This document shows, piece by piece, positions 8,809 to 16,911 of a stretch of 64,000 nt of DNA. The translations under genes and the position numbers were made by a program. The notes beneath the pieces are model-generated. The model saw only the letters and a program-made list of their open reading frames with translations. It had not been told where the DNA came from and did no database searches. Numbering within the stretch: the first letter of the stretch is position 1; each line of letters starts with the position of its first letter. The stretch is from Gemmatimonas groenlandica (lineage in GTDB: Bacteria > Gemmatimonadota > Gemmatimonadetes > Gemmatimonadales > Gemmatimonadaceae), in the NCBI RefSeq assembly GCF_013004105.1, contig NZ_CP053085.1, positions 1,674,001 to 1,738,000 on the forward strand, read 5' to 3'.

Positions 8809-10677
8809 TCAGCGATAGCCGCCAGCGCGGCGGCCGATCCATTCGCCGCAGAGCAGCAACAGGGCAAGCACGAACGGCCATCCCGCGTCAGCCAGTCGGG
8901 GGGCATCCGACGACAACGCACCGCGCGAGAGCACACCATCACGGACGGTGGGAGCCCGTGGCACCCATTCGCGCGAGGCGTTCACCACCAACACGCTGGC
9001 GCCGCCCTCAGCCTGCACATCGTACACCCCAGCCGCCAATGCGGGTGAGGTTGTTTCGAAGCTCGACCCGGTGAATCGCAACGTGAGCGAGTCGATAGCA
9101 GTGCCGCCCCGTCGGCTCAGTCGCACGGCCACGATCGAGTCGACCCCGCCGCGACGCCACGCGACGGGATCACCAGCACGCATGAGCGACGCGATCGGCC
9201 GGGCAGCCCGCACATCACCGCGTCCGGCCGCCAGCCAGTCGAAAATGGCACCCCACAACGCACCGAATGCCTCCGCGGAGCGGCCACCGCGAAGCGCCCA
9301 GCCAGCGTATCCCGATCCGGAGACGACAACGGTGCGGACACCGTTCTCGATGCGCGCCGCAATGGCGGGCACGGCGTCGCCGCGCTTGCCCAGTTGCGCG
9401 GTCAGCACGGGCATCGCGCCGCGTGCCGGGCCGGCGAGAGTCAGCGGTGGCAAGGAATCGAGCGGTAAGCCGGCGAGTGCCGCGGCGAGCGGAGACGCCG
9501 GCACACCCGACGCATACCATTCCGGCGTCCGCGCCAATTCGCCCGCCCGCGCGATCGTCGTGGGCGGCGCGGGGATCCAGAGTGCTTTCGCACCCGTCGC
9601 GCTACGGGCGGCGGCGCGCGGCCGCCAGGCCGTATCGCCATGTACGATCAGCATGCCCGCGGCGCCCGCCTGCGTCTTGACGTCGTCCTCGCTGATCGGC
9701 GCCAGCGAGCCCTCCACGCGCCAGACGCCCGGTGCCACGCGCAGGAAGGCCCGCGTGGGCACGTTCAGCGCGCCGCGCAGCACCACCAGTGCCTCACGCA
9801 CGTCGAGGTCAGGGGCGGTCGACACGAACACCGCCGAGGGCCGGTCACCGATGTCGATGGTGGTGGACAGCGTGTCGTTGCGCGGCTCCGCGTCGCCGGG
9901 AACGAGCAATACCGACCGCACGAGCGCCGAACGCGCGCCGCGCGGCAGTGCGATCGTGGACGTGACGCGCGTCGAGGTGAGTGCCGCCAGGGCCGGCACG
10001 GCGAGCACGACCGGCGCGATCCCATCCACCATCACCCGCAACTGCGCGTCGGGCGTCGATGACGCACCGGCGGTGACGGTCGCCGCCACGGTGATCGTAT
10101 CTCCGGCGGTGGCGGTGGTCGGCACCGCCATATCGGCGATCGCCCCGTCGGTACGCGGCGCGTTCGCCAACACGCGAATGATCGATCCGGTCGGGGCTTC
10201 GGCGAGCGACTCGGCGTCATCGACTTCACCGTCGGTGAGCAGCACTAACGGACGCCCTAGCGACGCGGCACGATCGACCGCGGCCCGCACGCGCGAGCCC
10301 TGATCGTCGGAACGCAGGGTCGCGATATCGGAGGCGCTGATGTCGCGAATGGAGTCGCCGACGATCACAAACGCCTCGGCACCGGGCGCATCACGCTTGA
10401 CGGCCTCGGAGAGGCGTTCGCGCCACGCCTTGACCACCGAGTTCTCGTCGCCAACGGCGCGACGCGAGGAGGCCGACACGTCGATCGCCACCAAGGGCGT
10501 CGCCGGTCGAGGCGGCGCCGAGGGGGCGCCGAAGAGGATGGCCGCGACGAGGGTCACGGCGAGGGCGCGTAGGGCGCCGAGCATGATCGCACGGGAGCGC
10601 GCAAGCGTTCCGACGCGCCCGTAGGCGAGCCAAGCCGCGGCAACGCCGAGTGCGAGGGCAAGTATCCAGCGAATCAC
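8809..10677 (-). CDS. Membrane-anchored VWA-like protein of unknown function
   Basis: Not assigned to a named family. About 622 residues. Two hydrophobic helices sit at the N-terminus (RWILALALGVAAAWLAYG and a second starting near LGALRALAVTLV), followed by LVAIDVSAS, a DxSxS pattern like the MIDAS metal site of von Willebrand A domains, and later VLLTDGEVDD. A large extracytoplasmic region follows and one helix (WPFVLALLLLCGEW) closes the C-terminus. This layout resembles large Bat/aerotolerance-type VWA membrane proteins seen next to peptidoglycan genes, but that is inference. The start is uncertain: GTG at 10677 or 10701, with a TTG at 10725 inside the upstream repeat; none has a clear ribosome-binding site. 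Confidence 0.7.
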   Translation of the reverse strand: MIRWILALALGVAAAWLAYGRVGTLARSRAIMLGALRALAVTLVAAILFGAPSAPPRPATPLVAIDVSASSRRAVGDENSVVKAWRERLSEAVKRDAPGAEAFVIVGDSIRDISASDIATLRSDDQGSRVRAAVDRAASLGRPLVLLTDGEVDDAESLAEAPTGSIIRVLANAPRTDGAIADMAVPTTATAGDTITVAATVTAGASSTPDAQLRVMVDGIAPVVLAVPALAALTSTRVTSTIALPRGARSALVRSVLLVPGDAEPRNDTLSTTIDIGDRPSAVFVSTAPDLDVREALVVLRGALNVPTRAFLRVAPGVWRVEGSLAPISEDDVKTQAGAAGMLIVHGDTAWRPRAAARSATGAKALWIPAPPTTIARAGELARTPEWYASGVPASPLAAALAGLPLDSLPPLTLAGPARGAMPVLTAQLGKRGDAVPAIAARIENGVRTVVVSGSGYAGWALRGGRSAEAFGALWGAIFDWLAAGRGDVRAARPIASLMRAGDPVAWRRGGVDSIVAVRLSRRGGTAIDSLTLRFTGSSFETTSPALAAGVYDVQAEGGASVLVVNASREWVPRAPTVRDGVLSRGALSSDAPRLADAGWPFVLALLLLCGEWIGRRAGGYR

Positions 10678-10707
10678 GACAGTAACGTCATTGATCGGCA
10701 CGATAGG

Positions 10708-10750
10708 AGAAAGGGCAAAGGGCAAAGAAGCCGAAGCCTCTTTGCCCTTT
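10708..10750. repeat. Quasi-palindrome built of AAAGGGC units
   Basis: Two tandem GGGCAAA units lead into a perfect 12-bp inverted repeat: AAAGGGCAAAGA at 10717-10728 and TCTTTGCCCTTT at 10739-10750, separated by a 10-base loop. It lies in the short gap between the M23 peptidase stop and the VWA-like gene. On RNA it would form a hairpin and may act as a terminator or mRNA-stabilising element, but no clean uridine tract follows. Compare the two other quasi-palindromes at 13678-13766 and 16798-16900. Confidence 0.75.
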
Positions 10751-10772
10751 ACGCGGAAGGATGCCGATCAGT

Positions 10773-12068
10773 TCAGTCGCCAGCGATGCGCGTCACGACC
10801 GGCGCCGCCGCCGTGCTCGCGTCGCGGGGGCCATCCAGCCGGGCGAAAAGCCGAGCCTTGAGATCGTCGAAGGTGGCGCGCTGGCCGGAGGCGAGCGGCT
10901 CACCGGTCACGTTGCGCAGGGCCACCCGGGGATCGCGGTGCTTGCCGTTCACGAGCACTTCAAAATGCAGGTGCGGCGCAGTGGAAAGGCCCGTCGTGCC
11001 CACGAAAGCGACCGTGCGCGAGATCGAAACATTGGTGCCACGACGGATGCCAGGGGCGAAGGCATTGAGGTGGCCGTAGCGCGTGACGAAGCCGTTGCGA
11101 TGACGAATTTCGAGCACGCGACCATATCCGCCCTTCCATCCGGCGAAGATCACGACGCCATCGCCAAGCGCGCGGACGGGGGTTCCACGCGCGGCGGCGT
11201 AGTCCATGCCCTGATGTGCGCGCACCGTACCGAGGATCGGGTGACGTCGCAGGCCGAACACGCTCGAGATGCGCCGGAAGGCGAGCGGTGCGCGCAGAAA
11301 CGCGGCACGCATCGACTTCCCTTCGCCATCGAAGTAGCTCGACTTCGTGCCCTGCGCGAACCGCATGGTTTCCACCCGACGGCCATCGACCGTGAGTCGG
11401 GCCGCGATCACGTCGCCAGGACGCACCGCGCCGTTCGGCGCCCGCTGACGCTCCATGAGCACCTTGATCGTGTCTCCCTCGCGCAGATCGCGGCTGAGAT
11501 CAACACGGTACTCGAGAATGTCGGCCAAGGCGTAGGCGACTTCGTCGCGCACATTGGCCGGAAACGCCTCGGCGCCCTGCGCAATGGCTCCCGTAAGCGT
11601 GGAGGTCACCACACCGCCAACCACGACGGTGTCGGTGGTCCACGAGAGCGTCTCTTCTTTCTCCAGCCATCCTGACCGCGAACCGGCGGTGGCGGAGCGG
11701 GTGAAGCGCACCAAGCGATCGATCGCCAACTGCAGCACGACCTCTGAAGCGCCGGAATCCGGGCTGACTTTGGAGGTGATGGTGGTGCCGGCGCGGATCT
11801 TCCGCGCGTCGATCGCCTGCGATTCCATCAAGACACGGGCAGCTTCGTCACGCGGGACGCCCGCACGTTCCAGCACGGCTACGAGCGGCTCACCCCGTTT
11901 GACGGTGTCGACTCGCACGCGCCACTTCGATGCGACAGAAACACGAGACCCCGCAGCGAGTACTGTCGCTGCGGGGCGTTCGGGGACGGGACGTCCCAAC
12001 GCAATAGCGGTGGCTCCGATACCGGCACAAAGGGTAGCCATCAGGAGCCGTGCGCGAGCGCTGGTCAA
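10773..12068 (-). CDS. M23-family peptidoglycan metallopeptidase
   Basis: Predicted periplasmic zinc endopeptidase of the LytM/MepM type that cuts peptide cross-links in peptidoglycan. The 431-residue protein has an N-terminal hydrophobic signal or anchor ([15 protein letters not shown]), an OapA/LysM-like segment (about 50-100), a middle domain, and a C-terminal M23 domain. Zinc ligands are visible in [17 protein letters not shown] (HxxxD) and in APHLHFE (HxH). All key ligands are present, so it is probably active rather than a degenerate EnvC-like activator. It overlaps the ftsZ stop: a TTG at 12068 gives a 4-base overlap, and an ATG at 12041 is the alternative start. Its place directly after ftsZ suggests a role in septal wall remodelling (inference). 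Confidence 0.9.
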   Translation of the reverse strand: MTSARARLLMATLCAGIGATAIALGRPVPERPAATVLAAGSRVSVASKWRVRVDTVKRGEPLVAVLERAGVPRDEAARVLMESQAIDARKIRAGTTITSKVSPDSGASEVVLQLAIDRLVRFTRSATAGSRSGWLEKEETLSWTTDTVVVGGVVTSTLTGAIAQGAEAFPANVRDEVAYALADILEYRVDLSRDLREGDTIKVLMERQRAPNGAVRPGDVIAARLTVDGRRVETMRFAQGTKSSYFDGEGKSMRAAFLRAPLAFRRISSVFGLRRHPILGTVRAHQGMDYAAARGTPVRALGDGVVIFAGWKGGYGRVLEIRHRNGFVTRYGHLNAFAPGIRRGTNVSISRTVAFVGTTGLSTAPHLHFEVLVNGKHRDPRVALRNVTGEPLASGQRATFDDLKARLFARLDGPRDASTAAAPVVTRIAGD

Positions 12069-13321
12069 TCCATCTGTCTCCGTATGAACGTCGGGATTTC
12101 CATGTCGTCGAGCTCAGCGCTGGGCGACGGAGAAATCGGTGGAACGCGAGGCGGCCGTGGTGGCGCCCCTTCCCACGCAGGACGAGCGGGGGCGGCAACA
12201 GGTCTCACAGCGGGCCGGTCCCGAGTAGGGAACGGGAGTACGGCGGGGGACTTGGCAGCCGCTGCAGGAGGAAAAGATGCAGCCGGTGGTGTGACAGCGG
12301 AAGGGGCCGTTGTGCCGAGCGGCACATTACGGACGACTCCGTTGCCGGCGCCTCCCTGCATCTGCCGATCAAATCCGGTCGCGATGACCGTAACGCGGAT
12401 TTCGTTCATCATGGCGGGCTCATGCACGGCGCCGAAGATGATCTCGGCGTTGTCGCCCACGGCATCGTGCACGATGTCGTTGATCTGCGTGACTTCCCCG
12501 AGGGTGAGGTCTTCACCGCCCGTGATGTTGACGAGCACGCCAGTCGCGCCGGAGATCGACACGTTGTCGAGCAACGGCGAGGCGATGGCCTGCTGGGCGG
12601 CTTCCATGGCGCGGTTCTCGCCGCGGCCGATACCGGTGCCCATGAGCGCCGAGCCACCGTTCTGCATGACGGTGCGCACATCGGCAAAGTCGACGTTGAC
12701 GAGGCCGGTTTCGCTGATGAGAAGCGAGATGCCTTGCGTCGCGTGCAGCAGCACTTCGTCGGCCTTCTTGAGCGCCTCGTGGAACGGGATGCCCTTGCCG
12801 ACTACGGCCAGCAGCCGCTCGTTGGGCACGATGATCATCGTGTCCACATGCTTTCGCATCTCGGCGATGCCTTCTTCCGCTTGGCGCATCCGCTTCCGTC
12901 CTTCGAACAGGAACGGCCGCGTGACGATGCCGACGGTGAGGGCGCCCGCTTCACGCGCGAGTTCACAGATCACCGGCGCCGCGCCAGTGCCCGTGCCGCC
13001 ACCCATGCCGCAGGTCACGAACACGAGATCGGCGTTGCCGAGCACGCGCTTGGTGTCTTCGCGGTTCTCGTCGATGGCTTGCCGCCCGATCTCGGGGCGA
13101 GCGCCAGCGCCGAGTCCACGCGTGAGCTTTTTGCCGATCTGAATCTTGACGTCGGCCTTGGAGTTCATGAGCGCCTGCGCGTCGGTGTTCACCGAGATGA
13201 ACTCGACGCCCTCGAGATGTTCCTCGATCATGCGGTTGACGGCATTGCCGCCACCGCCGCCCACACCCACGACCTTCATGCGGGCGTTCTGGGCAGCGCT
13301 CTCTTCGAACTCGAAGGTCAT
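12065..13321 (-). CDS. ftsZ: Cell division GTPase FtsZ
   Basis: Tubulin-like GTPase that forms the division ring; 418 residues. It shows the nucleotide-binding [13 protein letters not shown] near the N-terminus, the tubulin signature [13 protein letters not shown], the T7-loop region [14 protein letters not shown], a variable proline- and alanine-rich linker, and the conserved C-terminal peptide [11 protein letters not shown] that binds FtsA and other partners. The ATG at 13321 was chosen because GGAG lies nine bases upstream; an ATG at 13336 has no such site. Unusually, a secreted carboxypeptidase gene and 462 bp of intergenic DNA separate it from ftsA, so it probably has its own promoter there. 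Confidence 0.97.
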   Translation of the reverse strand: MTFEFEESAAQNARMKVVGVGGGGGNAVNRMIEEHLEGVEFISVNTDAQALMNSKADVKIQIGKKLTRGLGAGARPEIGRQAIDENREDTKRVLGNADLVFVTCGMGGGTGTGAAPVICELAREAGALTVGIVTRPFLFEGRKRMRQAEEGIAEMRKHVDTMIIVPNERLLAVVGKGIPFHEALKKADEVLLHATQGISLLISETGLVNVDFADVRTVMQNGGSALMGTGIGRGENRAMEAAQQAIASPLLDNVSISGATGVLVNITGGEDLTLGEVTQINDIVHDAVGDNAEIIFGAVHEPAMMNEIRVTVIATGFDRQMQGGAGNGVVRNVPLGTTAPSAVTPPAASFPPAAAAKSPAVLPFPTRDRPAVRPVAAPARPAWEGAPPRPPRVPPISPSPSAELDDMEIPTFIRRQMD

Positions 13322-13491
13322 GCGGGGGAGCTCCATACGGGGCTTTACGGGCTCAGGGTGGTTCGCAGAGCAACCCGGCAGCAGGCTGGGTCACCATGAG
13401 TCCTTTGCAGCGAGCTCCGCCATGGTGGGCGGTCCGCGCACGGACTCTCAGGGATGTGGAAGATCATGCCGCATGGTGCGAAAGCTTCCCT

Positions 13492-13519
13492 AGAATACAC
13501 ATTCGAGAGTGCAGCGCAA
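13492..13519 (-). promoter_or_regulatory. Weak candidate promoter for ftsZ
   Basis: On the minus strand TTGCGC and TATTCT are separated by 16 bases, a partial match to a sigma-70 promoter, about 170 bases before the ftsZ start. The match is imperfect and this organism's promoter consensus is unknown, so it is offered only as a lead. Confidence 0.22.
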
Positions 13520-13585
13520 CCCGTGAAATCCGTTGAAGTTGGACGAATTCGTCACGAGTTCTGGCGGCGTGAAACAGGCCCGGTT

Positions 13586-13594
13586 TTATCCACA
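13586..13594 (+). promoter_or_regulatory. Perfect DnaA-box consensus upstream of ftsZ
   Basis: TTATCCACA, identical to the strongest E. coli DnaA box, lies 265 bp before the ftsZ start and in the only long intergenic region. It is a single copy; there is no cluster of boxes, no AT-rich unwinding element and no replication genes nearby, so it is not an origin. Binding by DnaA is an inference. Confidence 0.45.
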
Positions 13595-13677
13595 ATTCCC
13601 TTCATTTCGACGGCTTGTGACATTCGTGAATGGGGCCGCCGGACGTGGACTCCGCGCGGCCGCTGTTTCGGCGAACA

Positions 13678-13766
13678 GATCACGCGGAGGCGCAGAGAGC
13701 GCAGAGGCCGCAGAGTCAAAAAATGGTCTCTGCGTTCTCTGCGCTCTCTACCCTCTCTGCGTGATC
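13678..13766. repeat. Long inverted repeat of CGCAGAG units
   Basis: Two imperfect arms of about 38 bp (13678-13715 and 13728-13766) flank a 12-base A-rich loop. Both arms begin or end with GATCACGC and are made of short CGCAGAG/GCGCAGAGA units in tandem. It starts 18 bp beyond the M14 peptidase stop and could fold into a long hairpin on either strand. It may terminate M14 transcription or be a dispersed repeat family of this genome. Confidence 0.8.
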
Positions 13767-13783
13767 GGTTCTACGGAGTTGGC

Positions 13784-16780
13784 CTAGCGGCTACCCGCCG
13801 GTGCCGTCGCCGCCGCTGGCTTCGTCTCGGCCGGACCGCCGGCGTCGTTCCAGTTGATGATGCTGTTGAAGACCATGTTGAACTCCCCATGGTTTTGCCA
13901 ACGATAGATCGGGTTGTTGGCGAACATGATCACGCGACCGTTGCCCTTCACCGCGCCCGGTACATCGACGGCGAACGGACGCAACTTGAGCGAATCGGCG
14001 CCGGTCATGAGTCCCGACAGCACCGCCCTGTCGCCACCGACGTAGCGCGCGAGCACGTTGCCTTCGTCGGCGATGCCGACCTTGAACGGTGTGCCGCCCA
14101 CGTACTTCACCGGGATCACGGTCTTGCCGAAGCCGTAGAACACCGGATGCTCGGGACGCGTGATCGTGGCTTCCACCAGCGGACGCTGCGACGTGAGCCC
14201 CGGCACGGTGACCTTGTCGACCGTACGTGCCCAGCCGAATTCGATCGGCAAGCGCGCGGACTCTCCAATCGCGATCAGTGTGCCGCCCGACGCGAGGAAC
14301 GACGCGAACGCATCGACGCCCGGCTGGCCGAAGCCGCCGGTGAGATCTTTCGTCTCGCCGTACATGCCGAGGAACTTGTACTTGTCGTTCTTGAGATACG
14401 GCTGCGGGCGCGCGGCCGGCGCCTGCATCACCGTCTGGCGGCTCAGGTTCTGCTCGGCCATCAGGATCACGTCGTAGTCCTTCCGCAGGTTTCCCTGCAC
14501 GACGCGCTCCTTGTAGATCAAATCGTACGGAATCTTGAACTCGTCGAACGTGAGACGATACCACCCGAGATTCTGCGTGCCACTCCATTGCGAGTAGATC
14601 GCGACGCGCGGCACATCGGCGTCATGCATCGACACGGACGGTGCGCTGCCGATCATCGCCGCGGTGAGTCCCAGGGAATCCACCAGCGTACGCACCCGCG
14701 GCGCGTACTTGCCATCGACCACGAACGAACCCGCCGGAAAGGTCGTGTCGCCGGCGGCGAAGCTCTTCTCCGCCACCTTCATCGGCACCGTGCGCAGCAG
14801 GTAGCGCAGCGTGACCATGTTGTTCGACCCGGTGTGCGCTACGGCGATGGCGGCGTTGCCGCTGCCGCGCGTGTTGCCCTTCAGCACGATCTTGTCGACC
14901 GGTGACACGGCGGCCTTCAGAATGCTCACGTCGGCGATCTCGACGACATCCACGTCCATCGCAAGGCCCATCGACCACCCGCTGTCGTCGTACGTGTTCA
15001 GTCGCGCGTCCGGATACTGCTGCCGCTCGATGAGATTCTTGGCGAGACGACCGTAGGGCTGATCACGCTTGATCACATACGAGCCGGCCGGATACGTGAT
15101 TGCGCCCACCTTCACCGGCGCGGTGGCCTGCCCCACTTCGATACGCTGCACACGCAGCAGATTCACGAACTCCGCCACGCGCGTCATGTCGCGTTGCAGC
15201 GGAATCACGAAGCCGTACGGCGCCTTGACCTTGCCCTCTTCGATGCTGTTGCGCGTCTTGATGTAGAAGTTCTCGAGCACGGTGGCCGGAAACATCGACG
15301 CCAGCTGCAGCGCCGAGAGCACGCCGGTCTCCATGTAATTCGTGTTCGAGCGACGCGTAAAGGTCGCGATGTCGTTGAAGCCGATCGGATTGCCGCGGTA
15401 CCACTCGCGATCCTGCGCACCACCACGACCGGTGGGCACCGCACCGGCGCGTCCACCAAGTCCGCCGCCGGGGGCCGGCGCGCCACTGGCGATACCCTTG
15501 CGCGCATTCGCCATCGCCGTGCTATCGAGGTCTCGTCCCGACTGCGTCTCGTACATCTTCATGAGACCGTTGTGGTTGTACGCCACCGACCCGAGATACC
15601 CGGGCGACCAGCCGTCCATGAACGCATGCGTGTACACACCCGGCATGCCCCACTTCGTCATCTGCGCCATCTCCCAGTTGCCGAACCACGGCAACTCGGC
15701 AAACAGGATCGGATCAAGATTCGGATTCTGCGGCGGGCCGCCGGTGTACGTGTAGAGCAACGGCTGCGCTTCATGCAGATCGTGCATGATCGGCGGGTAG
15801 GCCGTGAAGTACCAATCGATGATCGCGCGCATCTGCACCAGTTTGATGTTGATGTCGCGATTGTTGTCATGGTACACGTACTTGCCCCAGTACGGCACAC
15901 CGGCGCCGCCACCGAACCCACCGCCGCCACCTCCACCTCCACCGCCGCCCGCCGCAGGCGCGGCCACTGGCGCGGCCACTGGCGCACGACGCGAGGAGTC
16001 GCCAGGCGCGGCCGGAGCCGGCGTGACGGCGGGAGTGATCGCCGGCGCCGGAATGGCCGCCGCCATGTCGAGGCCGCGGAAGAACCAGTCGACGTTGCGG
16101 TCACGACCGTCGGCGTCGGCCGCCGGCGTCATCGACACATACAACTGCTCGCGGATCTGGCTGATCAGCGGCGACGTCTCGGTGACGAGACGATAGGCCA
16201 GCTCCATCAGCATTTCCGACGGACCGGTTTCGCCGCTGTGCAGGCCGCCCATGAAGTGGTAGTGCGGCTTCGTATCGGCCAGCACCGCTTTCACCTGGGC
16301 CTCGGTCATACCGCGCGGGTCGGCAATCTTCGCGAGGTTTTTCCGGTTCTGGTCGAGACGCTGCATGTTCGCCTCGGACGAGATCCAGACCACGACGAGC
16401 TCACGACCTTCGTCGGAGCGACCGATGGTTTCGATCTTCACGCGCGGCGACGCCGCAGCGAGCGCGCGATAGTATTTCAGCTGATCGGCGTAGTACGTGA
16501 GCTTGCGCGGCGCGCCGATGTGATACCCCAGCACATCGCGCGGCGTCGGGATCCCCGCCACCAACGGCAGGTGATCCACCAGCGGGCTGCCATGCTTTGC
16601 ATTGGCCAGCCACTCCTGGTAGTTCTGGGCGAACGTCGGATCCTGCTTCTGATTGGGATCGCGCGCTTCGGTCGTGAGCTGCTGGGCAGCCAACGAGGCG
16701 AAGGGCGCGAATCCGAGCAGCAGCGCGTGGCGCGTTAGCGCCTGGCGCACGGCTCGGAAACGGGGGAGACCGACGTTCAC
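13784..16780 (-). CDS. Secreted M14-family zinc carboxypeptidase
   Basis: Large exported metallopeptidase of 998 residues. A signal peptide covers about residues 1-33 (hydrophobic core HALLLGFAPFASL, then AAQQ). The M14 catalytic domain follows: GGLHSGETGPSE gives zinc ligands His181 and Glu184, and IMHDLHEAQP (about 332-340) the third histidine. A Pro/Ala stretch and a run of about ten glycines (about 245-295) form a flexible insert before that third ligand. The C-terminal third contains a glutamine-amidotransferase-like region (LASGGTLIAIGES). GTG at 16780 has GGAG seven bases upstream; a longer reading frame would translate the upstream repeat. Its position between ftsA and ftsZ is odd; the substrate is unknown. 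Confidence 0.88.
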   Translation of the reverse strand: MNVGLPRFRAVRQALTRHALLLGFAPFASLAAQQLTTEARDPNQKQDPTFAQNYQEWLANAKHGSPLVDHLPLVAGIPTPRDVLGYHIGAPRKLTYYADQLKYYRALAAASPRVKIETIGRSDEGRELVVVWISSEANMQRLDQNRKNLAKIADPRGMTEAQVKAVLADTKPHYHFMGGLHSGETGPSEMLMELAYRLVTETSPLISQIREQLYVSMTPAADADGRDRNVDWFFRGLDMAAAIPAPAITPAVTPAPAAPGDSSRRAPVAAPVAAPAAGGGGGGGGGGGFGGGAGVPYWGKYVYHDNNRDINIKLVQMRAIIDWYFTAYPPIMHDLHEAQPLLYTYTGGPPQNPNLDPILFAELPWFGNWEMAQMTKWGMPGVYTHAFMDGWSPGYLGSVAYNHNGLMKMYETQSGRDLDSTAMANARKGIASGAPAPGGGLGGRAGAVPTGRGGAQDREWYRGNPIGFNDIATFTRRSNTNYMETGVLSALQLASMFPATVLENFYIKTRNSIEEGKVKAPYGFVIPLQRDMTRVAEFVNLLRVQRIEVGQATAPVKVGAITYPAGSYVIKRDQPYGRLAKNLIERQQYPDARLNTYDDSGWSMGLAMDVDVVEIADVSILKAAVSPVDKIVLKGNTRGSGNAAIAVAHTGSNNMVTLRYLLRTVPMKVAEKSFAAGDTTFPAGSFVVDGKYAPRVRTLVDSLGLTAAMIGSAPSVSMHDADVPRVAIYSQWSGTQNLGWYRLTFDEFKIPYDLIYKERVVQGNLRKDYDVILMAEQNLSRQTVMQAPAARPQPYLKNDKYKFLGMYGETKDLTGGFGQPGVDAFASFLASGGTLIAIGESARLPIEFGWARTVDKVTVPGLTSQRPLVEATITRPEHPVFYGFGKTVIPVKYVGGTPFKVGIADEGNVLARYVGGDRAVLSGLMTGADSLKLRPFAVDVPGAVKGNGRVIMFANNPIYRWQNHGEFNMVFNSIINWNDAGGPAETKPAAATAPAGSR

Positions 16781-16797
16781 GGGGAAGCTCCGAAAAA

Positions 16798-16900
16798 GTA
16801 TGGAGTATGGAGTACGGAGTAGGGCGTACGGAGTAGGGCGGATGCGACTACGGGGCACCGAGACCGCTGTCTCCGTACCCCGTACTTCTTACTCCCTACT
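16798..16900. repeat. Quasi-palindrome of GTACGGAGTA units
   Basis: The left part (16798-16841) repeats AGTATGGAGT, AGTACGGAGT and GTACGGAGTAGGGC; the right part (16871-16900) carries the complementary CTCCGTACCCCGTACT and ACTCCCTACT. It fills nearly all of the gap between the ftsA stop and the M14 start. The units are imperfect and their order varies between arms, so several alternative hairpins can form. Confidence 0.75.
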
Positions 16901-16911
16901 TCGCCGTTACG

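Larger units (their letters stand above)
13322..13783. other. Intergenic region upstream of ftsZ
   Basis: The only gene-free stretch longer than 300 bases. It contains, from the M14 stop toward ftsZ, a long inverted repeat (13678-13766), a short AT-richer segment with a perfect DnaA box (13586-13594), a weak promoter candidate (13492-13519) and the ftsZ leader. Plus-strand open frames here have no family features and overlap the repeat, so no gene is called. Confidence 0.7.

Noticed and set aside
13533-13787. Small plus-strand gene in the ftsZ upstream region
   Set aside because: The frame runs through the inverted repeat, has no ribosome-binding site or family features, and ends in the M14 gene.
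16781-16858. N-terminal extension of the M14 peptidase
   Set aside because: The extra residues are a translation of the GTACGGAGTA repeat and would displace the signal peptide.
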